Source: Erysipelotrichaceae bacterium
Lineage (GTDB): Bacteria > Bacillota_I > Bacilli_A > Erysipelotrichales > Erysipelotrichaceae
Assembly: GCA_030525525.1 (NCBI GenBank)
Contig: JAUNEN010000010.1
Location: forward strand, 1-64,000
DNA: 64,000 nucleotides
Reading direction: 5' to 3'
Part shown: positions 16,090-24,896 of the stretch, piece by piece
Layout of the letters: every line of letters begins with the position of its first letter
Position numbering within the stretch: position 1 is the stretch's first letter
The notes under the pieces: generated by a model
What the model was told of the DNA's origin: nothing
What the model saw: the letters and a program-made list of their open reading frames with translations, nothing else
Database searches by the model: none
Translations under genes and position numbers: made by a program

Positions 16090-18268
16090 TTTCCTGTGTA
16101 CGGCCCTGGTTCCAGTACTGGGTGCCGATATACCCACAGGTACGTCTTGCGACATTCATCTTGTTCTGATCGGTGTTGCCGCAGTTCGGGCATCTCCAGA
16201 TCAGCTTATGATGTTCGTCTTCCTTGATTTCGATTTCACCGTTGTATCCGCATACCTGGCAGTAGTCGCTCTTTGTGTTGAGCTCGGCATACATGATGGT
16301 TTTGTAGATATGCTTCATGATCGCAAGCACTGCCGGGATGTTGTTCTGCATATTCGGAACTTCGACATAGGAGATCGCTCCGCCCGGAGAAAGCTTCTGG
16401 AAGCGTGCTTCCTTGGTCAGCTTGTCAAATGCGTTGATCTCTTCGCCGACATGGATGTGGTAGGAGTTTGTGATGTAGTTCTTGTCAGTAACGCCTTCGA
16501 TCTTTCCGAAGCGCTCCTGCAGACACTTTGCGAACTTGTATGTTGTGGATTCCATCGGTGTTCCGTAAACGGAGAAGTCGATGTTTGTTTCTGCCTTCCA
16601 CTTTGCACATGCATCATTCAGATGCTGCATGACAGCCAGTCCGAACTTTTCACCTTCAGGTGTTGTATGGGAAAGTCCTGTCATGTATCTGACACATTCG
16701 CATAAGCCGCCGTATCCGAGTGAGATGGTTGAATAGCCGTTGTAGAGCAGCTTGTCAATGACTTCACCCTTCTCAAGTCTTGCGATTGCGCCGTTCTGCC
16801 AGAGAATCGGAGCGACATCGCTCGGTGTTCCCTTCAGACGGTTATGACGGATCATGAGAGCCTTGTAGCAGAGTTCGAGTCTTTCATCGAAGATCTCCCA
16901 GAATCTGTCCATATCCTTTCCGGATGAGCAGGCAATATCAACAAGGTTGATGGTGACAACGCCCTGGTTGAAACGTCCGTAATACTTATGCTTGGAAGGA
17001 TCATAGTTGAGGGCATGTTCAGGATTTCCGAATTTGCCTGTATCTGTGAATCTGTCCGGTGTTAAGAAGGAACGGCAGCCCATGCAGCCATAGACATCGC
17101 CCTTGAGTTCTTTCATGATTTTAGCGGAAATGTAGTCCGGAACCATTCTCTTTGCTGTGCATTCTGCAGCCAGCTTTGTCAGATACCAGTATTTGGAATC
17201 TTCATGAATGTTGTCTTCATCAAGAACATAGATCAGCTTCGGGAAAGCAGGTGTGATATAGACACCCTTCTCGTTTTTGACGCCGAGGATTCTCTGCTTC
17301 AGCATTTCCTCAATGATCAGAGCCAGGTCATCTCTTGTCTGACCTTCTTCTGCTTCATCAAGATACATATAGACTGTCACAAACGGAGCCTGACCGTTTG
17401 TTGTCATGAGTGTGATGATCTGATACTGAATTGTCTGGCAGCCAGTCTCAATTTCTCTGCGCACTCTCTTTTCAGCCATGACATTGACCTTTTCATTGTC
17501 AACATCAATGCCGGCAGCGGCGAGCTCTTCAGCAACTGCCTTTCTGTGCTTCTGACGGGAAACTTCAACAAACGGTGCAAGATGAGTCAGGGAAACAGTC
17601 TGTCCGCCATACTGGTTGGATGCGACCTGAGCAATGATCTGGGTTGCGATATTGCATGCCGTTGCGAAGCTGTGGGGCTTCTCGATTGCTGTTTCGGAAA
17701 TGACGGTACCGTTCTGCAGCATGTCTTCCAGATTGATCAGGCAGCAGTTGTACATCGGCTGGGCAAAGTAATCAGCGTCATGGAAATGGATGATTCCCTT
17801 TGTATGAGCATCCCAGATATCCTGCGGCAGAAGGAATCTGCGGGTGATATCCTTGGAAACTTCGCCTGCCATATAGTCACGCTGGGTGGAGTTGACAGTC
17901 GGATTCTTGTTTGAATTTTCCTGCTTGGCCTCTTCATTGACACGGCCGATCAGAGTCAGGATCTGCTTGTCGGTTGTGTTGGCTTTACGGACAAGAGCTC
18001 TTTCATAACGGTATGTGATATAGTTGTGGGCAACCTGGAAAATCTGTGCTGCCATCAGCTCATTTTCAACCATATCCTGGATTTCTTCGACAGAAACAGC
18101 TCTGCCGAGTTTCATGCATCTATCTACAACCGACTTTGTGATTTCTTCGATTTTATCTTCATCGGTGCGCTTTGCAGGTTCTGTTGCTGCGTTTGCTTTC
18201 TTGACTGCGTTTTCAATTTTAACTGCGTCGAATGTGACTTCTTCACCGCTTCTCTTGATTACATTCAT
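16064..18268 (-). CDS. nrdD: Anaerobic ribonucleoside-triphosphate reductase
   Basis: 734 residues, full length. The N-terminal ~90 residues form an ATP-cone (IKRSGEEVTFDAVKIENAVKKA), the allosteric activity site. The barrel contains the expected cysteines, for example GCMGCRSFL and SLGYGGLCECVRYM. The C-terminus carries a four-cysteine zinc site (CQVCGY and CPNCGN) and the glycyl-radical motif RRTCGYIG near residue 713. It makes deoxyribonucleotides without oxygen, using the radical installed by NrdG. The start has AGGGGT. nrdG is nearby but not adjacent, so the two probably have separate promoters. Confidence 0.96.
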   Translation of the reverse strand: MNVIKRSGEEVTFDAVKIENAVKKANAATEPAKRTDEDKIEEITKSVVDRCMKLGRAVSVEEIQDMVENELMAAQIFQVAHNYITYRYERALVRKANTTDKQILTLIGRVNEEAKQENSNKNPTVNSTQRDYMAGEVSKDITRRFLLPQDIWDAHTKGIIHFHDADYFAQPMYNCCLINLEDMLQNGTVISETAIEKPHSFATACNIATQIIAQVASNQYGGQTVSLTHLAPFVEVSRQKHRKAVAEELAAAGIDVDNEKVNVMAEKRVRREIETGCQTIQYQIITLMTTNGQAPFVTVYMYLDEAEEGQTRDDLALIIEEMLKQRILGVKNEKGVYITPAFPKLIYVLDEDNIHEDSKYWYLTKLAAECTAKRMVPDYISAKIMKELKGDVYGCMGCRSFLTPDRFTDTGKFGNPEHALNYDPSKHKYYGRFNQGVVTINLVDIACSSGKDMDRFWEIFDERLELCYKALMIRHNRLKGTPSDVAPILWQNGAIARLEKGEVIDKLLYNGYSTISLGYGGLCECVRYMTGLSHTTPEGEKFGLAVMQHLNDACAKWKAETNIDFSVYGTPMESTTYKFAKCLQERFGKIEGVTDKNYITNSYHIHVGEEINAFDKLTKEARFQKLSPGGAISYVEVPNMQNNIPAVLAIMKHIYKTIMYAELNTKSDYCQVCGYNGEIEIKEDEHHKLIWRCPNCGNTDQNKMNVARRTCGYIGTQYWNQGRTQEIKDRVLHL

Positions 18269-18291
18269 GTGAAATACCCCTATACATTCAG

Positions 18292-18313
18292 AAAGGTTGG
18301 ATGTCCAACCTTT
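18292..18313. promoter_or_regulatory. Hairpin in the nrdD leader
   Basis: AAAGGTTGGA and TCCAACCTTT form a perfect 10-bp dyad 24 bases upstream of the nrdD start codon. It would lie in the 5' leader if the promoter at 18327-18353 is used. It could be an operator or a leader hairpin. I see no clear NrdR box. Confidence 0.5.
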
Positions 18314-18326
18314 TTACGAAATACAG

Positions 18327-18353
18327 ATTATATGATTTCACAAACATACGCAA
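18327..18353 (-). promoter_or_regulatory. Candidate nrdD promoter
   Basis: On the minus strand TTGCGT (18353-18348) is followed after 15 bases by TATAAT (18332-18327). The -10 is perfect, but the spacing is short. Confidence 0.4.
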
Positions 18354-18447
18354 GGGGTTTAATCAAAAAACATTGTGAAGTTTTTCGCCTGTGAAAATCC
18401 CCTGAAAATTCATCAAAATACCTGTAAATTCTAACAGGATTTTTCTC

Positions 18448-19680
18448 TCAGTCAACCTCCGAAAAAATATTTCTGATATAGAGCGACCAGAAGGAATCTG
18501 ACCCGTATGTCTCCCATAAGGTCCTTCCGTTTTCATTCATCAAAGATCTGATTTTTTCGTGATTTCCCGAAAAATAAGCCGCATTGATCTGTACCGCAAA
18601 TTCTTCCATTTCTTTCTGAATTGCTTCATCATCACTTGCTTTTTCCGCTTCCGCACTTACCATGCGCAGCACCGTTTCTTCAAACCGGTCAAAGGATTCC
18701 TGTTCCAGGATGCCGAGTGCGGCAAGTTTATGGGTGAATTCATGTGTGCCGGTATTATAGTCAATCAATCCATACTGCAAAGGATAGACAGACAGCGATT
18801 CACAGCATATATCCGTCAGCCCGTCACTTTCAGCCGTATGCTGAAGATGCGAATGACCTGAAATCACAAGATTGACACCATGATCGCGCAGAATGTTTTC
18901 AACCGCTGTATGATTGTCCAGCACATAGCCCATATACATCATTTCACTTTGAATCAATACATTCTGATGACTCATGGCAATGACCGTAATTCCCTTTTCT
19001 TCACTTTCGCTTAACACTTCATCCATCCATGACAATGTTTCAGTCGGGATACTGCCTCTGCTTGTCAGTGAGTTGGCATCAAGCACCAGAAACCAGAGAT
19101 GATCGTTCAGCTCATAAACATAAGACAATGTTTTTGCATCGCGCTTCAAAGCTTCTTCATATCCGAATGCGCCAAGCACTTCGGCATATTCTGCATCGGA
19201 AATATCTTCCGTCATCTGCGGCAGATCGCCGAAGTAAGTCATGCACGAGCTGTAGTAGATATCATGATTGCCGGTTGTCACAAGAACAGGGACCCCACCC
19301 TCTTCGATTTCTTTCAGCACTGAGGCAATCTCTTTTAAGGAAATCATTTCTCCGTTGAATGTGATATCTCCGGCAAGCAGAAGAACATCAGGTTTTTCTT
19401 CAAGTGCTTTTTCCTTCAGAGCCTGCAGGATCGCTGTTCCTCCCTCAATCAGCTTGCCGTCATTTTTTTCAAGGACCTTAGCAAAGATTGCGGAAGCAGG
19501 ATCATAAAGCTCTTCGGAAAGATAATGCAGATCGCTGGCGCACATGATTTTCACTGTTTCTTTATCACTCATTTCCTTCACACCTTTCGCTGCACATCCG
19601 TCTGTGCACAAAAGACTTAAACAGATCAAAAATGCTTTGATCATTTTAATGCAGTTTCGTTTCAGTAATTCTTTTTCCAT
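18448..19680 (-). CDS. Secreted metallophosphoesterase lipoprotein
   Basis: 410 residues. A lipoprotein signal ends at TDGC near residue 28. The calcineurin-like metallophosphoesterase core follows: DLHY, GDITFNGE, GNHD, a SHQN block and GHSH, which together supply the two-metal site. The C-terminal ~100 residues are helical. The substrate, a phosphoester outside the cell, is unknown. No ribosome site is evident. Instead TATAAT lies five to seven bases before the start, so the transcript could be leaderless. An imperfect hairpin at 18421-18438 may end transcription. Confidence 0.85.
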   Translation of the reverse strand: MEKELLKRNCIKMIKAFLICLSLLCTDGCAAKGVKEMSDKETVKIMCASDLHYLSEELYDPASAIFAKVLEKNDGKLIEGGTAILQALKEKALEEKPDVLLLAGDITFNGEMISLKEIASVLKEIEEGGVPVLVTTGNHDIYYSSCMTYFGDLPQMTEDISDAEYAEVLGAFGYEEALKRDAKTLSYVYELNDHLWFLVLDANSLTSRGSIPTETLSWMDEVLSESEEKGITVIAMSHQNVLIQSEMMYMGYVLDNHTAVENILRDHGVNLVISGHSHLQHTAESDGLTDICCESLSVYPLQYGLIDYNTGTHEFTHKLAALGILEQESFDRFEETVLRMVSAEAEKASDDEAIQKEMEEFAVQINAAYFSGNHEKIRSLMNENGRTLWETYGSDSFWSLYIRNIFSEVD

Positions 19681-19745
19681 CACGGAAAATTATACAGCAA
19701 AGTGCCTGCTGACGTTTGTGCTGATGCTTCCGGGGATATTCAAAA

Positions 19746-19762
19746 GGACATCTGAGATGTCC
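19746..19762 (-). terminator. Rho-independent terminator
   Basis: A GGACATC / GATGTCC stem with a TTTT tail on the minus strand, after the Gfo/Idh/MocA gene. Confidence 0.7.
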
Positions 19763-19769
19763 CGTTCAC

Positions 19770-20801
19770 TCACTTCAGATTTCTGACGCCTTCTTCCAGC
19801 ATTTCAAGCTGAATGAGTGTCTGTTCAGGTGTCACAAGCTGAGGCTTTCCGTTTTTGATTGTTTCATAAAGGGCATCATAGTAATAACCGTAATCCCCTT
19901 TTACGCTGACAACTTTCTCTTCATGATAAACTCTGTCATCATCATAATAGATCAGCGTTCCGTATTCATGGGGTGTATCGAGTCCGAAATCAGGGTGACT
20001 GAGCGGCAGATAGAACTTCTTGAGATCTGCTTCCTGTCTGTCTTTGTAATACTTTTCAAACATTCCCTTTTTGCCATAGACAACAAATGAAGGTCTTTCC
20101 TTCACACGGAAGTAGGATGATTTGACCGATACTTTGAGTGTTCCGTAGTAAAGATCAAGATCGAAATAATCATTCATCCTTCCTTCGCCAAGCAATTGTC
20201 TCACATCATAATGCACATGATCCGGTTTGCCGAAATATGAGATCACCTGATCCAGTGTATGGCAGCCATGTCCGTAAAGATAGCTGTAGGCAGGATGAAA
20301 GAATGTGACGCTTTCAGGAATCTCCGGACGGTAATAATCAAAATGCATTTCCATTTCCAGAAGGTCACCGAGCTTACCGGATTCGATCACCTTCTGTACG
20401 GTCAGGAAGTCAGAATCAAATCTTCTGTTCTGATAGCACTGCAGCATCAGCCCCTTTTCCTTAGCCAAGGCAAAGAGTTCTTCCGCTTCTTTCTTTGTTT
20501 CGGTAAACGGCTTTTCACAGACGCAGTTCTTCCCTGCTTCGAGAACCCTGCGGATGTATTCTCCATGCAGATGATGCGGCAGTGTGATCACAACAACATC
20601 GATTTCCGGATCCTTCAGCACATCATCAATGTTTTCCGTATAGGTGACACCTTCAATTCTGTCCCAGTCTTTCTTGTTCAGATTTCTTGCCCAGATTGTT
20701 TTGATCTCTATCGTATCTGATCTTGTCAGGATAAACGGTGCGTGGTAACGGTTTGTGCTTTTGCCGTTGCCGATAAATCCGAGAATCATCTTTTCACTCA
20801 T
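19770..20801 (-). CDS. Gfo/Idh/MocA family oxidoreductase
   Basis: 343 residues. The N-terminal Rossmann fold (LGFIGNGKSTNRYHAPF, followed by IDVVVITLPHHLHGEYI) and the family hallmark CEKPFTETKKEAEELF (the EKP motif) near residue 95 are clear. The C-terminal substrate domain includes GCHTLDQVISYFG, with the probable catalytic His. These NAD(P)-dependent enzymes oxidise or reduce sugars, inositols or their derivatives. The gene lies 18 bp after the EIIB-ROK fusion gene on the same strand, suggesting a shared carbohydrate-related role. GAGGAA precedes the ATG. Confidence 0.9.
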   Translation of the reverse strand: MSEKMILGFIGNGKSTNRYHAPFILTRSDTIEIKTIWARNLNKKDWDRIEGVTYTENIDDVLKDPEIDVVVITLPHHLHGEYIRRVLEAGKNCVCEKPFTETKKEAEELFALAKEKGLMLQCYQNRRFDSDFLTVQKVIESGKLGDLLEMEMHFDYYRPEIPESVTFFHPAYSYLYGHGCHTLDQVISYFGKPDHVHYDVRQLLGEGRMNDYFDLDLYYGTLKVSVKSSYFRVKERPSFVVYGKKGMFEKYYKDRQEADLKKFYLPLSHPDFGLDTPHEYGTLIYYDDDRVYHEEKVVSVKGDYGYYYDALYETIKNGKPQLVTPEQTLIQLEMLEEGVRNLK

Positions 20802-20819
20802 GTCTGTTTCCTCTTTCTT

Positions 20820-22244
20820 TTATTTTTCATTTTCCGGCATACTGCGGACGAGTTTTCTGACGGAAGATTTATACTTCCGCATTCCGTAAAGAAGCGTGCC
20901 GAGCAATGCATATTCCTTGATATCTCTGATATGAATCAGATCGGGAATGTTCTCTTCCTTCATATGCTTTGCAAGTTCACTTCTGATTTCATCCATGTCG
21001 GGTGTCAGATCGCTTCTGATCAGAATCACTTCCGGAGCGATGATGCTGATATTTGCAATCAGGCAGCTGACCAGAACCTTCTTCACATTCTCAACCGTAA
21101 CATTCTGATTCATCAGTTCAGGAAAGCGGTCTGCAAACAACGGTCCGATCTCTCCGCCAAGCTGCAGTCTGCCGTCAATCGGCATTCCTCTGTATACACA
21201 TCCCTGGCCGCCCGAAAGCGCCCCGCGGGGCTGGGAATGATAGGAGACGATGTCATACTTGCCCTGCTGGGCATACCAGCCATAGGCAACCGCAGCCGTG
21301 TTGTGATGAACATACACAGGCAGGCCGCAATGCTCGCTGAGCTCTTCAGCCAGCTGACTGTAATCCACACTGGCGATGACTCTGTTTTTCTCAATATGTC
21401 CCGGCAGGGAAATCGATACGGCGTCCACCGAGAAGTTTTTGCGCAGGCTTCTCAATTGGGTATCGAGAATATCGATGATATCCTCAATCGAATTTCTTTC
21501 CTTGATGACTTCATCGCTGAGAATCACATTTCCGGCTTCATATAAGCGGTGGCAGTATCTGGTGAAGCGGGTTTCATTGGTCACATTGATAACAAACATG
21601 CCGGCATTCAGGTCAATATCACGCATCACTTTGGCAATTGCCATTTCTTCTTTTGTCGTTTTCTTCTTCTGCATTTCTTCCCGAATCAAAGTGATCATAC
21701 TTCCTGCATCATAGGAAGCGAAGACTGATGCAGGGACTTTGATGACAATCTGATCAGCCAGGATTTCCTGTGCTTTTTTGTATTGATAGCCGATCTGAGG
21801 AGCCAGCAGAATCACTTTGTATTCAAATCCGATTTCATACAGTCTGCTGTATTCCACCGCATTGAATTCATAATCCAGCGACAGGGTTGCGGCAGCTTCA
21901 TTGAGCTTTTCCGCAAAAAAGCTGGTTGTCAGCCCGCTTGTACAGCTTAAAAGAACTTTGACTTTCTGATGATCCTTGTATTTCAAAAGGCTCGCCCGCA
22001 TTTCTTCAAACAGGCCTCTGGCATGCTTTTCATCCTTCAGTTCAAAATGAAGAAAGAAGAAGTTTTCATGGGTCTGGCTGCTTGCCAGGCGCATTTCAAC
22101 AATATCCGTTTCCAGATGATAGATCTGAATTTCACCTGATGCATATTCACTTTCTATGACAATATAATCTTCATTCTCACGGCGCATTGAAAAACCGGAC
22201 TGTTCCTGTGCCATGATCCATTCCATATATTGATTTGCATTCAT
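20820..22244 (-). CDS. PTS EIIB-like/ROK-like fusion protein, putative sugar sensor
   Basis: 474 residues in three parts. Residues 1-90 are a beta-rich domain I do not recognise. Residues ~95-190 look like a lactose/cellobiose-type PTS IIB domain: KVLLSCTSGLTTSFFAEKL puts a P-loop cysteine at residue 101, and VILLAPQIGYQYKKAQEI matches the family. Residues ~215-474 resemble a ROK kinase/regulator fold (VSISLPGHIEKNRVIASVDY, VYVHHNTAAVAYGW, GGEIGPLF). There is no helix-turn-helix at the N-terminus. It probably senses or phosphorylates a sugar and may respond to PTS phosphorylation, but that is inference. GAGGA precedes the ATG. It is cotranscribed with the oxidoreductase gene. Confidence 0.75.
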   Translation of the reverse strand: MNANQYMEWIMAQEQSGFSMRRENEDYIVIESEYASGEIQIYHLETDIVEMRLASSQTHENFFFLHFELKDEKHARGLFEEMRASLLKYKDHQKVKVLLSCTSGLTTSFFAEKLNEAAATLSLDYEFNAVEYSRLYEIGFEYKVILLAPQIGYQYKKAQEILADQIVIKVPASVFASYDAGSMITLIREEMQKKKTTKEEMAIAKVMRDIDLNAGMFVINVTNETRFTRYCHRLYEAGNVILSDEVIKERNSIEDIIDILDTQLRSLRKNFSVDAVSISLPGHIEKNRVIASVDYSQLAEELSEHCGLPVYVHHNTAAVAYGWYAQQGKYDIVSYHSQPRGALSGGQGCVYRGMPIDGRLQLGGEIGPLFADRFPELMNQNVTVENVKKVLVSCLIANISIIAPEVILIRSDLTPDMDEIRSELAKHMKEENIPDLIHIRDIKEYALLGTLLYGMRKYKSSVRKLVRSMPENEK

Positions 22245-22325
22245 TTTCGTGTCCTCTACAAAGATTATAGCTGAAGAGACACTGAAAAAGCAGATGAACT
22301 TCCCTTTTGATGTTATGCTTGATCT

Positions 22326-23108
22326 ATGAGAAGAGTGACTGCCGCCCTGCTGCTTGCATGTACATGTGCATGCACATCAGGCGCAATGAAGGAAACTGAT
22401 ATGAATATTACAATCGATACCGGCTACGGCGGTTTCAGAGTGTGTTTTGACATGCCTGAAAACAATGATCACGCAGAGATCGAGTGCGTCAGAGAAAATC
22501 AGAAACCGTTCAAAGAAAGATCTGTCGTCAGTACGGACTATGATGCATATGATCTATACGGTTTATGCGCATATACAGCGGTTGAAAACAACTGGTACGG
22601 AACGATGAAAGTCTCTGTCAGCTGTTTTGATGAAAAAGGAAAACTCATTGCCAAAGATTACAGTGAGCCCTTTGAAGTCACCGATTATTTCTGCGAAGAA
22701 GAAACAAGATCAGTTGAAGGCAGAAAGCCTTACGTCTTCACATATACTTCCGAACAGACTTCCTACATGCAGCGCTATCAGGACGAAGTTGTATCATGCA
22801 CGATCATATTCGATGAAGATGTTTCAATCGATGCCGTCTATTATGACAGGCAGGAAGAGAAAAACGAAATCAGCAGAAATCTCAATGAATCTGAAATTCA
22901 GAAACTCAACGAATTCATAGTGAGCGGACAGCTTGTCAGAAAAGGCATTTCCGATCCTTCCGTCCATATGCTTGACGGTTCAGTTCCGGCTTATTATCAT
23001 CTGACACTGACTGACAGCGATCCGAATGAAGACAGATGGTATCACTTCGAACCTGAAAAAAGCCGCCGGGATGAACTGACGGACTTCCTCAAAGAGCTTT
23101 GCCAATAA
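22326..23108 (+). CDS. Putative lipoprotein, unknown function
   Basis: 260 residues. A short hydrophobic N-terminus (MRRVTAALLLACTCACTSG) with several cysteines suggests a lipoprotein signal, with modification at Cys12 or Cys16. The rest is acidic and predicted beta-rich, and I recognise no family. The final block (YYHLTLTDSDPNEDRWYHFEPEKS) hints at a compact C-terminal domain. It is divergent from the EIIB-ROK gene. No strong ribosome site is visible, so the start is uncertain. Confidence 0.6.
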   Translation: MRRVTAALLLACTCACTSGAMKETDMNITIDTGYGGFRVCFDMPENNDHAEIECVRENQKPFKERSVVSTDYDAYDLYGLCAYTAVENNWYGTMKVSVSCFDEKGKLIAKDYSEPFEVTDYFCEEETRSVEGRKPYVFTYTSEQTSYMQRYQDEVVSCTIIFDEDVSIDAVYYDRQEEKNEISRNLNESEIQKLNEFIVSGQLVRKGISDPSVHMLDGSVPAYYHLTLTDSDPNEDRWYHFEPEKSRRDELTDFLKELCQ

Positions 23109-23120
23109 GCTCTTTTTTTT
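23092..23120 (+). terminator. Rho-independent terminator
   Basis: AAGAGCTT / AAGCTCTT stem followed by TTTTTT. The stop codon of the lipoprotein gene lies inside the hairpin loop. Confidence 0.75.
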
Positions 23121-23775
23121 AAATTTTCCTTCCTGAACCGATTTCGAAATGATATTTCACAATGCCGAGATCCGTCGAAGAATACGGACCCCTGAGTGCC
23201 TTTACGCTGACTTTTCCGTCATCATATTCAAATCTGAATTTCTGCTGATTCATGGCAGTCGGCGCAAGACTTGCCGCCCGTACACCATCCATGAACCATT
23301 GCGGCTCTGCCGTAATGGCTGTGTAAAGATCTCCGAGGGGTTTGCTTTTGTGGGCATATCCCTGATTTTCGCCATAGCCGACTGCAATCACCATCACCAG
23401 CTTTTCATTCTTTCCGACTTCAAAAACGCCCGGCACCTTTCTGAATGTCAGAGCTACCCAGCATGTATTTAGGCCAAGCTGTTGGGCAAAAAGGACAATC
23501 CTCTCGCCATAATAACCGCATTTTTCATAAAGATCTTCACTCTTTTTCCCGACTAAGGCGATGTAGTTTCTGACCCCTGTGAACCTTCCGTATTTTGCCA
23601 ATGCGCCGGAGAATGCTTTCGGCTCTTCCGTTACCAGCTGAATATGAAGATCCGCCTCTTTATTGATTTCTTCGATCAGTTTCGTAAGCCCGGCAAGAGT
23701 TTCCCCTTCAATTTTCCGGTCGGTATAAGAGCGGACAGAATGTCTTTGTTCAATTGCTTCTTTCAATGTCATCAT
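23119..23775 (-). CDS. Nitroreductase family protein
   Basis: 218 residues. The N-terminal RHSVRSYTDRKI is the FMN-binding start of the nitroreductase fold. The central WVALTF and GYGENQGYAHKSKPLGD match short clostridial-type nitroreductases, and APTAMNQQKFRFE carries the APSxxNxQ-like block near the C-terminus. The order of blocks, with APT...NQQ late in the chain, matches the permuted/short nitroreductase group often called TM-nitroreductase-like. It would be an FMN flavoprotein using NAD(P)H. The substrate is unknown. GGGGAG precedes the start. Confidence 0.85.
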   Translation of the reverse strand: MMTLKEAIEQRHSVRSYTDRKIEGETLAGLTKLIEEINKEADLHIQLVTEEPKAFSGALAKYGRFTGVRNYIALVGKKSEDLYEKCGYYGERIVLFAQQLGLNTCWVALTFRKVPGVFEVGKNEKLVMVIAVGYGENQGYAHKSKPLGDLYTAITAEPQWFMDGVRAASLAPTAMNQQKFRFEYDDGKVSVKALRGPYSSTDLGIVKYHFEIGSGRKI

Positions 23776-23842
23776 ACAAGTTACTCCCCGGCTTCAGTAT
23801 ACGTGAAACGCCCGCTTTTTTGTGATGCAAAACACAGAAAAG

Positions 23843-23863
23843 ACAGACGGATGATACCCGTCT
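23843..23863 (-). terminator. Rho-independent terminator
   Basis: A CAGACGG / CCGTCTG stem followed by TCTTTTC on the minus strand, after the PepSY-like gene. Confidence 0.7.
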
Positions 23864-23872
23864 GCCCTGCTT

Positions 23873-24343
23873 TCAGTTTTGTTTTGTATATTTCAGTTCA
23901 TATTCAAGGAATGTTCCGTCAGTCCCGTTCAGTTCTGCTTCACCTGTGTACTCGTCACTCCGGAATCTGACTTTGTAATAACTGCCCTCTTTACGGGATC
24001 TCTTCTTTGTGATTCTGATTTTTTCAGGACTGTTGAATTGTTTCTTGAGAATGCTTCTGATCTCTGCTTCTTTGAGTACGAAATCTTTTGAAACAATTCT
24101 GTCAAATGCTTCATATTCAGTTTTCAGAAGCTTTCCGTTTTCATCAAGAGTCACTTCGAATTCTGCATCTTCACTCAGAAATTCAATTTCCCATTTTCCG
24201 TCTTCCTGTTCAGCTTCTTTATATTCAAAGCCTACAGGCACATATTGTTCAGCTTTCTGAACCGCTTCTTCTTCATCCAGTGCATTCACATTGATGACAT
24301 TTGCGCCTATCAGCAATGAACAGATCAGTACATGTCTTTTCAT
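23873..24343 (-). CDS. Secreted PepSY-like protein
   Basis: 156 residues from the ATG at 24343, which lies eight bases after a perfect AAGGAGG. A longer frame would put that site inside its own coding region. A signal peptide (MKRHVLICSLLIGANVINVNA) ends near residue 21. The remainder looks like two PepSY-type repeats: helix, then strands with WEIEFLSEDAEFEVTLDENGKLL and YYKVRFRSDEYTGEAELNGTDGTFL. PepSY domains often inhibit proteases or bind wall components. The role here is not known. Confidence 0.75.
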   Translation of the reverse strand: MKRHVLICSLLIGANVINVNALDEEEAVQKAEQYVPVGFEYKEAEQEDGKWEIEFLSEDAEFEVTLDENGKLLKTEYEAFDRIVSKDFVLKEAEIRSILKKQFNSPEKIRITKKRSRKEGSYYKVRFRSDEYTGEAELNGTDGTFLEYELKYTKQN

Positions 24344-24402
24344 GATCATGTCCTCCTTCATTAACGAAATGCATCAGGCTGCTGTTTTATTGCATTAAAA
24401 AA

Positions 24403-24424
24403 GAAGAAATCATGTGATTTCTTC
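24403..24424 (-). terminator. Rho-independent terminator
   Basis: A GAAGAAATCA / TGATTTCTTC stem with a TTTTTT tail on the minus strand. Confidence 0.8.
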
Positions 24425-24428
24425 AGGA

Positions 24429-24722
24429 TTATTTCTTCTTGCCGCTGATTCCTTTTGAATAACCAAGCAAAAGACCTGCCGCAATTGCGATGATGAAGTA
24501 CGGCGCAATCGTGAGGATTCTCTTTGCGATGGAAGGCTTTTCTGCTTCTTCAGTTTCTGCTTCATAGATGACAGTCTTCAGAGCATCTGTATTTTCATTG
24601 AGCACAAGAACCGTTCTTTCTGCAAGGTTCTCTGCAGGTGACTCTGCATATACATGCACCGGCATCATCAGTGCGATGACCAGTACAATCGCGGCTGTCA
24701 ATAATTTCATGTATCTTTTCAT
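24429..24722 (-). CDS. Small secreted/anchored protein
   Basis: 97 residues from the ATG at 24722 (AAGGGA upstream). A signal peptide (LLTAAIVLVIALMMPVHVYA) precedes ~35 acidic residues. A C-terminal membrane helix (IAPYFIIAIAAGLLLGY) with a SGKKK tail follows. The layout resembles a small surface protein kept at the membrane. I do not recognise a family and see no LPxTG motif. Confidence 0.65.
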   Translation of the reverse strand: MKRYMKLLTAAIVLVIALMMPVHVYAESPAENLAERTVLVLNENTDALKTVIYEAETEEAEKPSIAKRILTIAPYFIIAIAAGLLLGYSKGISGKKK

Positions 24723-24896
24723 AGTCTGTTCCCTTATCTCAGTGCTTTCAGCAAGCACCCTTATTATAGCGGAAAGTGAAGCTGTTTTGCATGCAAATGA
24801 GACAATGCACAAAAACCGCTCTTTTGATGAATATTAATCCGAAAAGAATACTCCCGCGTCTGATTCTGTTTTACAATGAAGTCGGAGACAGATATT

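Noticed and set aside
16013-16705. 230-codon plus-strand frame antisense to nrdD
   Set aside because: nrdD is unmistakable on the other strand. The antisense frame has no ribosome site and is Val/Cys-rich, as expected of a shadow of this codon usage.
17204-17914. 236-codon plus-strand frame antisense to nrdD
   Set aside because: It is a second shadow of the same gene, with no start signal or domain.
18292-18313. NrdR box upstream of nrdD
   Set aside because: The dyad AAAGGTTGGA/TCCAACCTTT does not match the NrdR consensus, and no paired boxes are visible.
20742-21545. 267-codon plus-strand frame antisense to the EIIB-ROK gene
   Set aside because: The minus-strand protein has clear IIB- and ROK-like motifs. 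The antisense translation has no coherent fold.
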